From Nocardioides panacis (GTDB lineage Bacteria; Actinomycetota; Actinomycetes; Propionibacteriales; Nocardioidaceae), in contig NZ_CP077062.1 of assembly GCF_019039255.1 (NCBI RefSeq), forward strand, positions 4,650,001-4,714,000: a stretch of DNA of 64,000 nucleotides. The letters run 5' to 3'. Of this stretch, positions 15,991 to 26,604 are shown piece by piece. The translations under genes and the position numbers were made by a program. The notes below the pieces were generated by a model. That model saw only the letters and a list, made by a program, of their open reading frames with translations. It made no database searches and was not told where the DNA came from. Numbering within the stretch: position 1 is the stretch's first letter; the number at the start of each line of letters is the position of its first letter.

Positions 15991-17498
15991 GCGGGCCCGA
16001 CCGAGCGGCGGCGACGTTCGTGGGGATGCCGGCCTTCCCGGAGGCGGCCCGGGCCGCGCTGGCCGACACCCAGCTGCGCAGCAACCTCGCGCACGCCACC
16101 TCGACGATCCGCGCCAAGCGCGCCAAGGTGGTCGCCGAGCTCGACGACTGGGAGCAGCTGCGGCTGGCCGGTGCGGCGATCAAGGACAACACCCTGCTGC
16201 ACCTCGACGAGCACCTGCTCCGGCTCGAGGCGTCGCTGACCGCCGCGGGCGCCACCGTGCACTGGGCCCGGGACGCGGCCGAGGCTTGCGACGTCGTCGC
16301 CGCGGTCGCCGAGTCGCACGGGGTCGACGAGGTGGTCAAGGTCAAGTCGATGGCCACCGCGGAGATCGACCTCAACGAGCACCTCGCCGCACGCGGCATC
16401 GCGGCCTGGGAGACCGACCTGGCCGAGCTGATCGTGCAGCTCGGCGATGACCTGCCCAGCCACATCCTGGTGCCTGCCATCCACCGCAACCGGGCCGAGA
16501 TCCGGGAGATCTTCCTCGAGAACATGGCGGCCGCCGGCCGGCCCGCACCGGCCGACCTCTCCGACGAGCCGGCCAAGCTGGCCGAGGCGGCCCGGCTGCA
16601 CCTGCGCGAGAAGTTCCTGCGCGCGAAGGTCGGCGTCTCCGGCGCGAACTTCGCGGTCGCCGACTCCGGCACGCTGGTCGTCGTGGAGTCCGAGGGCAAC
16701 GGCCGGATGTGCCTGACGCTGCCCGAGGTGCTCGTCTCGGTCGTCGGCATCGAGAAGGTGCTGCCCACCTGGGCGGACCTCGACGTGTTCCTGCAGCTGC
16801 TGCCGCGGTCCTCGACCGGCGAGCGGATGAACCCCTACACCTCGACCTGGTCCGGGGTCACGCCCGGCGACGGGCCGCAGGAGGTGCACGTGGTGCTCCT
16901 CGACAACGGCCGCACCCGCGCGCTCGCCGACGAGGTCGGCCGGCAGGCGCTGCGCTGCATCCGCTGCTCGGCGTGCCTGAACGTCTGCCCGGTCTACGAG
17001 CGCACCGGCGGGCACGCCTACGGCTCGGTCTACCCGGGCCCGATCGGCGCGATCCTCAACCCGCTGCTCAAGGGCGTCGGCGTCGACGCGCAGACCGACT
17101 CGCTGCCCTACGCCTCCTCGCTGTGCGGCGCCTGCTTCGAGGTCTGCCCGGTCCGCATCGACATCCCCTCGGTGCTGGTGGACCTGCGGGCCCAGGTCGT
17201 CGACGCCCACCGCGGCGGGGTGCCCAAGCCCGAGGCGCTGGCCATGAAGGCGGCCGCGCTCACGTTCGGCTCGGGCGCCCGGCTTGGTGCGGCGGAGAAG
17301 GCGTCCGGGCTGGTCGGCCGGCTGCTCGGCGGTGCGGGACGCCGGGCGGGTCGACGTACCCTGCCGGGCGGACGCGGGATGCTGGGGCGGCTGCCCGGAC
17401 CGGGCGCCGCCTGGACGAACGCCCGCGACCTGCCGCTGCCGCCGGCCGAGTCGTTCCGGGCCTGGTGGCGGCGCACGTCGGGAGGACGCGATGACTGA
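15987..17498 (+). CDS. lutB: L-lactate utilization protein LutB (LUD domain, ferredoxin-type)
   Basis: This 503-residue subunit has an N-terminal LUD domain (to ~300; includes KVKSMATAEIDLNEHL and GVSGANFAVADSGTLV). Two 4Fe-4S motifs follow, CIRCSACLNVCPVY and CGACFEVCPV, and then a C-terminal DUF3390-like region ending SFRAWWRR. It passes electrons from lactate oxidation within LutABC. It overlaps lutA by 4 bp and lutC by 8 bp, indicating tight coupling. Confidence 0.93.
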   Translation: MSGPDRAAATFVGMPAFPEAARAALADTQLRSNLAHATSTIRAKRAKVVAELDDWEQLRLAGAAIKDNTLLHLDEHLLRLEASLTAAGATVHWARDAAEACDVVAAVAESHGVDEVVKVKSMATAEIDLNEHLAARGIAAWETDLAELIVQLGDDLPSHILVPAIHRNRAEIREIFLENMAAAGRPAPADLSDEPAKLAEAARLHLREKFLRAKVGVSGANFAVADSGTLVVVESEGNGRMCLTLPEVLVSVVGIEKVLPTWADLDVFLQLLPRSSTGERMNPYTSTWSGVTPGDGPQEVHVVLLDNGRTRALADEVGRQALRCIRCSACLNVCPVYERTGGHAYGSVYPGPIGAILNPLLKGVGVDAQTDSLPYASSLCGACFEVCPVRIDIPSVLVDLRAQVVDAHRGGVPKPEALAMKAAALTFGSGARLGAAEKASGLVGRLLGGAGRRAGRRTLPGGRGMLGRLPGPGAAWTNARDLPLPPAESFRAWWRRTSGGRDD

Positions 17499-18102
17499 GG
17501 CCCGCGAGGCGGTCCTCGCGAACGTACGACGCGCGCTGGCCGCCGCGGACACCTCACCGGTGACCGTCCCGCGCAGCTACCGGGACGCGGGCACGCCCGA
17601 CCCCGCGGCGATGCTGGACCTGTTCGTGGAGCGGGTCGCGGACTACCGGGCCACGGTCGTGCGCTGCGCGGCGGGCGACGTCGAGGCCCGGATCGCCGCG
17701 GCGCTCCCCGACGGGGCCCGGGTGCTGGTGCCGGACGGCCTGCCCTGGCAGGTCCCGGGGGCGGTCGCCGACAGCGGCCCGACGGGGCTGTCCTCGGCGG
17801 AGCTCGACGGGCTCGACGCGGTGGTCACCGCCGCCACGGTGGGGATCGCGACGACCGGCACGATCGTGCTGTCGCACGGGCCGGCCGAGGGCCGCCGGGC
17901 GGTCAGCCTGGTGCCCGACCTGCACGTGTGCGTCGTCCGCGCCGACCAGGTCGTCGCCGACGTGCCCGAGGCCGTCGCGCTGCTGGACCCGGGCCGGCCG
18001 ACCACCTGGATCAGCGGACCGTCGGCGACCAGCGACATCGAGCTGGACCGGGTCGAGGGCGTGCACGGCCCGCGCACCCTGCACGTGCTCGTGGTGTCCT
18101 AG
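17491..18102 (+). CDS. lutC: L-lactate utilization protein LutC (LUD domain)
   Basis: This 203-residue LUD-domain subunit completes the lactate oxidase. The conserved core runs from ALPDGARVLVPDGLPW to AVVTAATVGIATTGTIVL, with the end motif SATSDIELDRVEGVHGPR typical of LutC. It starts inside the lutB end. No lactate permease or LutR-type regulator adjoins; the 23-bp inverted repeat upstream of lutA is the only candidate control element. Confidence 0.92.
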   Translation: MTEAREAVLANVRRALAAADTSPVTVPRSYRDAGTPDPAAMLDLFVERVADYRATVVRCAAGDVEARIAAALPDGARVLVPDGLPWQVPGAVADSGPTGLSSAELDGLDAVVTAATVGIATTGTIVLSHGPAEGRRAVSLVPDLHVCVVRADQVVADVPEAVALLDPGRPTTWISGPSATSDIELDRVEGVHGPRTLHVLVVS

Positions 18103-18111
18103 CCTGGCCCG

Positions 18112-18504
18112 ATGCGCTCAGGGATCGTGCTGGTCACGCTGGTGGTCGACGACTACGACGAGGCGATCGGGTGGTTCACCGGCGCGCTCGGGTTCGAGCT
18201 CGTCGAGGACAGCCCCCGGGGGCCGGGCAAGCGCTGGGTCGTGGTGGCGCCGCCCGGTGCCGAGGGGGCCGCGCTGCTGCTGGCCCGAGGGGACGGGGAG
18301 CAGCAGCGCGACCGGATCGGCGACCAGACCGGCGGACGGGTCGGTTTCTTCCTGCACACCGCGGACTTCGCGGCCGCCCTGGAGCGGATGCGGGGAGCCG
18401 GGGTGCGCTTCCTGGAGGAGCCGCGGCACGAGGCCTACGGGAGCGTGGTGGTCTTCGAGGACCTCTACGGCAACCGCTGGGACCTCATGCAGCCGTCCGC
18501 CTGA
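18112..18504 (+). CDS. VOC (glyoxalase/bleomycin-resistance) family protein
   Basis: This 130-residue protein is a single vicinal-oxygen-chelate unit with two beta-alpha-beta-beta-beta modules (VTLVVDDYDEAIGWFTGALG ... VGFFLHTADFAAALERMRGA ... VVFEDLYGNRWDLMQ). It is similar to the glyoxalase-like family common in actinobacteria; the substrate is unknown. A -10-like TAGCCT (18100-18105) overlaps the lutC stop and ends six bases before the ATG, so it may be transcribed separately and leaderless. Confidence 0.85.
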   Translation: MRSGIVLVTLVVDDYDEAIGWFTGALGFELVEDSPRGPGKRWVVVAPPGAEGAALLLARGDGEQQRDRIGDQTGGRVGFFLHTADFAAALERMRGAGVRFLEEPRHEAYGSVVVFEDLYGNRWDLMQPSA

Positions 18505-18516
18505 CCGGTCAGGCGG
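18497..18516. terminator. Perfect 20-bp palindrome spanning both stop codons of convergent genes
   Basis: CCGCCTGACC followed by its exact reverse complement covers the TGA of the VOC gene (18502-18504) and the TGA of the converging PepSY-like gene (18509-18511). As RNA it gives an 8-bp stem with a four-base loop on either strand, so it may end transcription in both directions. Confidence 0.5.
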
Positions 18517-18946
18517 CCGGCGGGGTCCCGGGCGCGCCCGGGCCGTCGCCGTCGTGGTCCCCGCCGCCGTGGCCGCCGTGACCGGACCGGGTGCCGGTGA
18601 CTGCGTAGCCCTTGCCGACCTGGACGATCACCTCGTCGCCCGCCTTGGTCACCACGTGCGCCTCGTAGACGCCGTCCGAGTCGGTCTCGACCCGCTGGAT
18701 CGTCGCGCCGGGGTACTTCGCGAGCGCCGCCGCCCTCACCTTGGCGGCCGTGGTGCCGGTGAGCAGCTTCTCGTCCGAGCGCATGCTCCGGCTCGGGTCG
18801 GGGGTGCCGCCCGCGCGACCGTAGGTCCCGGTGGACGTGTCGGCGCTGGCGGAGCCGCTGGCGCCGAGGGCGACCCCGGCCCCGAGCCCGGCGAGCAGCA
18901 GCGCCCCCGCGGCGACGGCCTTGGTGGTGCGGTTGGTCTTGTTCAC
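18509..18946 (-). CDS. Secreted PepSY-like protein
   Basis: This 145-residue protein has a signal peptide (residues ~1-35, AVAAGALLLAGLGAGVALG, cleavage near ASA/D). A PepSY-like unit follows (TGTTAAKVRAAALAKYPGAT, then VETDSDGVYEAHVVTKAGDE). The tail is rich in Gly, His and Asp (SGHGGHGGGDHDGDG) and could bind metal. PepSY domains are often regulatory or inhibitory in secreted proteins; the role here is unknown. It is convergent with the VOC gene. Confidence 0.75.
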   Translation of the reverse strand: MNKTNRTTKAVAAGALLLAGLGAGVALGASGSASADTSTGTYGRAGGTPDPSRSMRSDEKLLTGTTAAKVRAAALAKYPGATIQRVETDSDGVYEAHVVTKAGDEVIVQVGKGYAVTGTRSGHGGHGGGDHDGDGPGAPGTPPAA

Positions 18947-19059
18947 GTGGTCTCTCCCTGGTCGGCGCTCCGGCCGAGCGCGGTCCGCTCACGGTCCGCC
19001 GGCCCTCTGGCGAAGGACTGTCGTCACCCTGTCGTGACGCTGTGAGCGGCGCCGACCGG

Positions 19060-19644
19060 TCAGGCGCCGACCATCCGCAGCGCCAGCGCCGCGTAGTGCT
19101 CGCCGACCTCCTCGTGCGTCAGCGCCCCGTCGTCGTCGTACCAGCGGGAGACGTCGATCCCCAGCGACAGCAAGGCGAGCGTGGTCATCCGGGGATCGGG
19201 CACGTCGAACACGCCGGCCCGCACCCCGTCCTCGACGAGCGCGCGCACCTCGGCCTCGATCGTCCGTCGTACGGCGGCCACCTCGGCGCGGTGCGGCTCG
19301 CTCAGCGCGGCGAGCTCGTAGTTCACGATCCGCGCGGTGGTGTGGTGGCGGGCGTGGTGCGCCGCGAACGTCCGGGCGAACGCCGCGAGCCGGTCCACCG
19401 GCCCGTCGACGGCGGCGACCGTGTCCCGGACCAGGCGCAGGGTCCGCTCGTGGCCGCGGCTGGAGATCAGGTGCAGCAGGTCCTCCTTGGACCGGTGGTG
19501 CACGTAGACCGCGGCCGGGCTCAGGCCGGCGGCGGCCGCGATGTCGCGGGTCGTGGTGCCGTGGAAGCCGCGCGCGGCGAACGACGCGACCGCCGCGTCC
19601 AGCAGCCGGGCCTGGGTGGGGGAGTCGGCTGTGACCTGGCTCAT
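19060..19644 (-). CDS. TetR family regulator (divergent from hydrolase/acyl-CoA ligase operon)
   Basis: This 194-residue protein has a clear TetR_N domain (TQARLLDAAVASFAARGFHG, then TTTRDIAAAAGLSPAAVYVH, and HRSKEDLL). The C-terminal ligand domain contains VNYELAALSEPHRAEV, as in regulators of lipid or steroid catabolism such as KstR2. ATG 19644 is chosen on homology; the frame extends to 19749 without support. It faces the hydrolase/ligase/oxidoreductase operon across a candidate operator. Confidence 0.88.
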   Translation of the reverse strand: MSQVTADSPTQARLLDAAVASFAARGFHGTTTRDIAAAAGLSPAAVYVHHRSKEDLLHLISSRGHERTLRLVRDTVAAVDGPVDRLAAFARTFAAHHARHHTTARIVNYELAALSEPHRAEVAAVRRTIEAEVRALVEDGVRAGVFDVPDPRMTTLALLSLGIDVSRWYDDDGALTHEEVGEHYAALALRMVGA

Positions 19645-19713
19645 ACGCGCCTCCGGCGGATCGGTGTTGACGCGGGCACTTCTGGGGAGAAACCTAAGAC
19701 CGACCGCCCGAGG

Positions 19714-19727
19714 TAAGCAAGCGCTTA
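19714..19727. promoter_or_regulatory. Candidate TetR operator TAAGC-AAGC-GCTTA
   Basis: A 5-bp inverted repeat with a 4-base spacer is embedded in AGGTAAGCAAGCGCTTAGTG between the divergent tetR and hydrolase genes. It resembles the AAGCAAG/CTTGCTT-type sites of actinobacterial TetR regulators of acyl-CoA catabolism such as KstR2. Assignment to the adjacent TetR is inferred. Confidence 0.55.
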
Positions 19728-19769
19728 GTGGCAGCGCCCCGATCCCCACCCCGACCCGAGGAGAACCCC

Positions 19770-20686
19770 TTGCCCGTCGACCCCGAGATCGCCGGAGTCC
19801 TGCAGCTGCTCGCTGCGGTGGACCAGCCGGTGCACGAGATGACCCCGCGGCAGGCCCGCGACTCGTTCGCCGCGCTCGTGGTGGGCGGTCGTCAGCCCGC
19901 GCACGTCGTCCCGGTGCGGTCGGTCGAGGACGTCACCGTGACCGGCGGGGCCGGCGACCTGGCGGCCCGCGTCTACCGGCCTGAGGAGACCGGCCCGCTG
20001 CCCACGGTCGTGCTGTTCCACGGCGGCGGGTGGGTGATCGGCGACCTCGAGACCCACGACAACATGGCCCGCACGATCGCCCGCGACTCCCGCGCGGTCG
20101 TCGTGTCGGTGGACTACCGGCTCGCCCCCGAGGCGCCGTTCCCGGCCGCCGTCGAGGACGCGCTGGCCGCGACCCGCTGGGCGGCCGCGCACCTCGACGA
20201 GCTCGGCGGCTCCTCCGTCCTGGCCGTCGCCGGCGACAGTGCCGGCGGCAACCTGGCGGCGGTGGTCGCCCAGGAGCTGCGCACCGAGGTCGCCGCGCAG
20301 CTGCTCGTCTACCCGGCCACGGACATGCTCGGCGCGCACCCCTCGCGCACCGAGAACGGCACCGGCTACTTCCTCGAGACGGCCACGATGGAGTGGTTCT
20401 TCGGGCACTACGCCGGCCACGTCACCGACGTCGACGCCCGGCTGTCCCCGGCGCTGGCCGAGGACCTGTCCGGGCTGCCCCCGGCCGTCGTGGTCACCGC
20501 CGAGTTCGACCCGCTGCGCGACGAGGGCGAGGCGTACGCCGCCGCGCTGGTGGCCGCGGGCACCCGCGTCGAGGCCCGCCGCTACGACGGGATGGTCCAC
20601 GGCTTCTTCGACATGGGCCCGGCCTCGGCGGCCGCCCGCGCCGCCGTCGCGGAGACCTGCGCGCTGTTCGGGAAGGTGCTGCACGC

Positions 20687-20690
<4 letters not shown>
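19770..20690 (+). CDS. Alpha/beta hydrolase, hormone-sensitive lipase family
   Basis: This 306-residue esterase/lipase has the oxyanion motif VLFHGGGWVIGD, nucleophile elbow GDSAGG, an aspartate in EFDPLRDEG and the catalytic histidine in MVHGFFDM. The start is a TTG at 19770 with GAGGAG seven bases upstream. The longer frame from 19728 lacks a Shine-Dalgarno sequence and homology. It overlaps the ligase gene in ATGA. Context suggests it releases an acid that is then activated by the CoA ligase. Confidence 0.88.
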
Positions 20691-22185
<1,495 letters not shown>

Positions 22186-22189
<4 letters not shown>

Positions 22190-23209
22190 CCACCGCCACC
22201 CAGATCCGCCTCGCCCGTCGCCCCGAGGGCGAGCCGGACGACGCGACGTACGCGATCACCCACGACGAGGTGCCCACGCCGGGCCCCGGCGAGCTGCTGC
22301 TCCGCGTGGTCTACCTCTCGCTGGACCCCTACATGCGCGGCCGGATGAGCGCCGCGAAGTCCTACGCCGCGCCGGTCGAGGTCGGCGACGTGCTGGTCGG
22401 CGGGACGGTGTGCCAGGTGGAGACCTCGAACCACCCGGACTACGCCGCCGGCGACTACGTGCTGTCCTACTCCGGCTGGCAGACCCACGCGGTCAGCGAC
22501 GGCTCCGGGCTGCGCAGGCTCGACCCGTCCGTCGCCCCCCCTGTCGACGGCGCTCGGCGTGCTGGGCATGCCCGGCTTCACGGCGTACGCCGGCCTGCTG
22601 GAGATCGGCAAGCCGCAGGCCGGTGAGACCGTCGTGGTCGCGGCCGCCACCGGGCCGGTCGGGTCGGCCGTCGGCCAGATCGCCCGGATCAAGGGCGCGC
22701 GGGCGGTGGGCATCGCCGGCGGCCCGGACAAGTGCCGGGCGCTGACCGAGGAGTTCGGCTTCGACGTCGCGGTCGACCACCGGTCCCCGACGTTCGCCGC
22801 CGACCTGAAGGCAGCGGTGCCGGACGGCATCGACGTGTACTTCGAGAACGTCGGAGGGCACGTCGCCACCGAGGTGTTCAAGCGGATGAACCTCTACGGG
22901 CGGGTCCCGGTCTGCGGGCTGGTCGCGAGCTACAACGCGACGTCCGCCCCCGAGGGCCCGGACCGGCTGCCCGGCTTCATGGGCCTGGTGCTGCGGCAGA
23001 GCCTGACCGTGCGCGGGTTCATCCAGGGCGAGTTCACGAAGTCGCACGGCCGCGACTTCGTGCGCGAGATGTCCGGCTGGGTGGCCGACGGGTCGGTGCG
23101 GTACCGCGAGGACGTCGTGCGCGGGCTGGAGAACGCGCCCGAGGCGTTCCGCGGCCTGCTCACCGGCCGCAACTTCGGCAAGCTCGTGATCCAGGTCAGC
23201 GACGAGTAG
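22186..23209 (+). CDS. MDR family NADP-dependent oxidoreductase, frameshifted at a C7 run
   Basis: This zinc-free medium-chain reductase is like prostaglandin/curcumin reductase (CurA). The first frame encodes the GroES-like part (VVYLSLDPYMRGRMSAAKSY, ending SGLRRLDPSVAPP). The second frame resumes at LGVLGMPGFTAYAGLLEIGK and the NADP site VVAAATGPVGSAVGQIARIK, and runs to a normal end. The switch is in seven C residues at 22535-22541. Six would give VAPLSTALGVLGMPG and an uninterrupted 340-residue protein. The insertion is probably a sequencing error. It would reduce an enone or aldehyde in the pathway of the two genes upstream. Confidence 0.85.
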
Positions 23210-23220
23210 CCACGCGGACG

Positions 23221-23734
23221 TGCACTCGAGTGCATCCGTCCGCCGGCCGGCCGCTCGCGCGCGGCACCGCCACCCTGCTGCGGTCGACGTCGCGGTCCGG
23301 GCTGCGTCGTGCCGTGCGCCGGGATGGGTGGTGCGCGAAGCCCGGGGTCGCTACGCCCTGCCGGGTGCCGAGCTCCTCCGCCGCGCCGAGGCGATGCCCG
23401 GCAGGTACCGCACCCGCTGTCTCCGGGTCGCCGGCCTGGCGGACGGTGCTGCCGCCAACCCGTTCGAGTCCGTGCTCCGCGCTGTCGCCTGGAGGTTCCC
23501 GGCCTCGCGGTGACCCCGCAGGTGTGGGTCGACCCGATCAGCCGCCCCGACCTCGTCGACGGGGCGTCGGGAGTCGTCCTCGAGGCGGACTGCTTCGAGC
23601 TCCACGGGCGGGTGCTGCGCTTCTCCTGGGAGCACGTCATGTTCGAGCCGCAGTAGGTGCGGCAGGTCCTGCTCGCCGCCGTGGAACCGGTGGGACGGGC
23701 ACATGAGGACACCGTCCGGAGCCGCAGAGGTTGA
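23221..23734 (+). pseudogene. Decayed AbiEi/DUF559-like gene
   Basis: Fragments of one protein family lie in different frames. LLRSTSRSGLRRAVRRDG is followed in another frame by VVREARGRYALPGAELLRR and RVAGLADGAAANPFESVLRA. The end of the protein, VTPQVWVDP...GVVLEADCFELHG, then RVLRFSWEHVMF, is in a third frame. The usual sequence between FELHG and RVLRFSWE is missing, and a TAG (23654-23656) interrupts before VRQVLLAAVEP. Several lesions show real decay, unlike the single-base homopolymer shifts elsewhere. Intact relatives have a DUF559-type endonuclease-fold C-terminus. A relative starts at 63527. Confidence 0.65.
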
Positions 23735-23774
23735 GCCCCACCTATGGGCCCGGCAGGTGCCCGTCGCACGGGTG

Positions 23775-25205
23775 TCAGATGCCGATGCCGAGCCGGTTCA
23801 GCGGGCCGACGAGCTGGGCCTCCTCGTAGGCCAGGTGCCCCAGCAGCACGTCGGACAGGGTGCCCACCGCCCGCCGGACGCCGTCGACCCCGCCGCCGGT
23901 CGCGACCAGGTCGACCAGCGCCCGGTCCACGTCCTCGAGCACCGCCGCGACGTCGTGGTGCTCGCGCTCCAGACGCTCCACGACCGGCGCCAGGGCCGGG
24001 TCGGCGTGCACCAGCCGCGGGAACATCGTGGTGTCCTCGATGGTGTGGTGGGTGGTCACCACCCGGCAGTAGCTCTCGCAGTAGGTGCCGAGAGTCCAGC
24101 TGTTCTGCCGCATCGTCATCGTGTTGATCATCGACCGGGCCGCGCCGACGTCGACGTGCCCGCGCGCCACCTGCTCCACGAGGTCCTGGACCTGCGCGAG
24201 CTCGGCGCGCAGGTGGTCGTGGATCGCGACGAGGTGGTCGCCGTCGCCACCGGAGGGCGCCGCCACCTCGACCCGCTCGGGGATCTCGGGGGCGGGCGGC
24301 GCGGGGGCCGCGGCCGCAGCGGGCGCGAGCCGCTCGGCCTCCACCAGCTCCCGGACCGCCGGCGCGACCTCCTCGGCGAACCGGTGCAGGTCGGTGCGGT
24401 CCTCGACGTCGGCCATCAGCACGAACCCGCTGATGCCCTCGTCGAGCGCCAGGCCGGCGAGCTGCTCGACCCACACCGAGGGCGGCCCCTGCAGGAAGCC
24501 GGAGCCGGTGAACGACCCCTGCACGTTGAACATCCGCCGCACGTCCTGCGGTGAGCGGCCGGCGTCGAGCGCCGCCCGGTCGATCCGCTCGTTCATGCCG
24601 GCCAGCTCCTCGGGGGCGGCGTACCCCAGGCTGGGCAGCCAGCCGTCGGCGAGCCGTCCGGTGAGCTCGAGCATCCGCGGCTTGTAGGCGCCGAGCCACA
24701 GCCCGATCGGGTGCACCGGGAGCGGCCCCGGCCTGGCGCCGTCCAGCCGGTAGTGCTCCCCCTCGAGCCGCGGCGTGCGCCCCGGGGCCCACAGCGCCCG
24801 GATCACGCCGATCGCCTCCTCGAGCGCGTCCACGGCCTGCCGCGGGGTACGACGGACGCCGCCCATCGCCACGATCCCGTCCCAGAAGGCGCCGGCCCCG
24901 AGGCCGAGCTCGACGCGGCCGCCGCTGAGCACGTCGAGGGACGCGGCGCTGCGGGCCAGCACCGCCGGCGGCCGCAGCGGCAGGTTCGCGACGTTCGGGA
25001 AGACCGTCACCCGCTCGGTGCGAGCCGCGACGTGGGTCAGCAGCGTCCACGCGTCCAGGTGGGCCGGCTGGTAGGGGTGGTCCTGCACGCTGACCGAGTC
25101 CAGCCCGAGGAGGTCGGCCTCCAGCGCGGCGGTGACCACGAGGTCGGCCCGGCCGGCGAGCGGCGGGAGGAAGACGCCGAAGTGCAGCTCGTGCCCGTAG
25201 TCCAT
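23775..25205 (-). CDS. Luciferase-like (LLM/F420-type) oxidoreductase fused to a hemerythrin domain
   Basis: This 476-residue fusion begins with a bacterial-luciferase-like TIM barrel in residues ~1-300 (FGVFLPPLAGRADLVVTAAL, SVQDHPYQPAHLDAW, LGLGAGAFWDGIVAMGG). That domain uses F420 or FMN. An Ala/Pro-rich linker (APAAAAAPAPPAPEIPERV) follows. The C-terminal ~150 residues form a four-helix hemerythrin HHE domain with the di-iron ligands in HDHLRAEL, TTHHTIEDTTMFP, EREHHD and HLAYEEAQL. Both domains look complete. Hemerythrin may sense O2, NO or peroxide or supply O2/iron chemistry to the flavin domain. The substrate is unknown. ATG 25205 is chosen on homology. Confidence 0.88.
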   Translation of the reverse strand: MDYGHELHFGVFLPPLAGRADLVVTAALEADLLGLDSVSVQDHPYQPAHLDAWTLLTHVAARTERVTVFPNVANLPLRPPAVLARSAASLDVLSGGRVELGLGAGAFWDGIVAMGGVRRTPRQAVDALEEAIGVIRALWAPGRTPRLEGEHYRLDGARPGPLPVHPIGLWLGAYKPRMLELTGRLADGWLPSLGYAAPEELAGMNERIDRAALDAGRSPQDVRRMFNVQGSFTGSGFLQGPPSVWVEQLAGLALDEGISGFVLMADVEDRTDLHRFAEEVAPAVRELVEAERLAPAAAAAPAPPAPEIPERVEVAAPSGGDGDHLVAIHDHLRAELAQVQDLVEQVARGHVDVGAARSMINTMTMRQNSWTLGTYCESYCRVVTTHHTIEDTTMFPRLVHADPALAPVVERLEREHHDVAAVLEDVDRALVDLVATGGGVDGVRRAVGTLSDVLLGHLAYEEAQLVGPLNRLGIGI

Positions 25206-25308
25206 GACGTCATCCTGCCGTCCGTCCGGGAGACGGACCCGCCGGTCCCGGTTTCGCGGCCGTCCAGGTGGGCAGGTGTGAGCCACCTCTCACTCGGTAG
25301 GAGCCCCC

Positions 25309-26604
25309 ATGACCAGCGCCACGACACCGGAGCAGACCAAGCACAAGCTCCCCGTCCGCACCCTCATCGCTGCCAGCGTCGGCAACGCCGTCGAGTGGTA
25401 CGACTGGACCGTCTTCGCGACGTTCTCGATCTACTTCGCCACCCAGATCTTCTCCGACGCCAACGAGTCGGCCGCGTTCGTCGGCACCTTCGCGACGTAC
25501 GCCGTGGCGTTCTTCTTCCGGCCGCTCGGCGGGATGCTGCTCGGCCGGTACGCCGACCTGCGCGGCCGCAAGCAGGCGATGCTGCTGACGATCGCGCTGA
25601 TGGCCGGCGGGTCGTTCGTGATCGCGATCCTGCCGACCTTCGACCAGGTCGGCTGGCTCGCGCCGATCCTGCTGCTCGCGGCGCGCATCGCCCAGGGCAT
25701 GTCGCTCGGCGGTGAGGTCTCGAACGCCTCGGCCTACCTCGCGGAGATCGCGCCCGCCGAGCGTCGCGGCCGGTACTCCTCGTTCTTCTACACCTCCACC
25801 GGTACGGCGGTCCTCCTCGCGTCGCTGCTCGGCGCCCTGCTGGCCAGCAACCTCAGCGACGACCAGCTCGCGAGCTGGGGCTGGCGCGTGCCGTTCTTCG
25901 TCGGCGGCCTGCTCGGGCTCGTCGGGGTCTGGCTGCGGCGCGACATGGCCGAGACCGAGCAGTTCGAGGAGAACAAGGCCAAGGCGGAGGCGATCAAGAA
26001 CCCGCTGATGATGACGCTGCGCGAGCACCCCCGCGCGGTGGCGCAGCTGATGGGCTTCACGCTGCTCTCCACGCTCTGCTACTACACGTTCTTCTCGGCG
26101 CTGACGCCCTTCGCGGTCAAGCAGCAGAAGCTCGACGACGGGATGGTCTTCTGGGCGCTGTCGATCGCGACCGCGCTGTTCGTGGTGCTGCAGTACCCCT
26201 TTGGCTGGACCGCCGACCGCTTCGGCCGCAAGCCGCAGATGCTCATCTGGTCCGGCCTGATCGCGGTCGGCATCGTCCCGATGTCGCACCTCATCGTGCC
26301 CGGCGCGAGCTTCGGGTCGGTGCTGCTGGTGTTCTGCTTCGGCCTCGGGCTCTACGCGATCTTCGCCTCCATCGCCCCCGCGATCATGAGCGAGCTGTTC
26401 CCCACCGAGCTGCGCGGGCTGGGCATCGGCGCCTGGTACAACCTCACCGTCGCGGTCTTCGGCGGCACCGCGCCGCTGGTGATCCAGTGGCTCGGCGGGG
26501 CCGGGCACAGCAACTGGTTCTTCTGGTACGTCGCCGCGGGCGCCGTGGTCGCGTTCCTCGCGATCCTCACGCTGCCGGAGACGAAGGGATCGGTCCTGAA
26601 GTGA
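25309..26604 (+). CDS. MFS transporter, metabolite:H+ symporter (MHS) family
   Basis: This 431-residue permease has 12 helices. The MHS signature is at the N-terminus (GNAVEWYDWTVFATFSIYFA), with GGMLLGRYADLRGRKQAM after helix 2 and RIAQGMSLGGEV in helix 4. Relatives carry alpha-ketoglutarate, proline/betaine, citrate or shikimate with protons. TAGGAG precedes the ATG. It overlaps the M20 peptidase gene in GTGA, so the pair may take up and hydrolyse an N-acylated amino acid or similar compound (inference). Confidence 0.9.
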   Translation: MTSATTPEQTKHKLPVRTLIAASVGNAVEWYDWTVFATFSIYFATQIFSDANESAAFVGTFATYAVAFFFRPLGGMLLGRYADLRGRKQAMLLTIALMAGGSFVIAILPTFDQVGWLAPILLLAARIAQGMSLGGEVSNASAYLAEIAPAERRGRYSSFFYTSTGTAVLLASLLGALLASNLSDDQLASWGWRVPFFVGGLLGLVGVWLRRDMAETEQFEENKAKAEAIKNPLMMTLREHPRAVAQLMGFTLLSTLCYYTFFSALTPFAVKQQKLDDGMVFWALSIATALFVVLQYPFGWTADRFGRKPQMLIWSGLIAVGIVPMSHLIVPGASFGSVLLVFCFGLGLYAIFASIAPAIMSELFPTELRGLGIGAWYNLTVAVFGGTAPLVIQWLGGAGHSNWFFWYVAAGAVVAFLAILTLPETKGSVLK

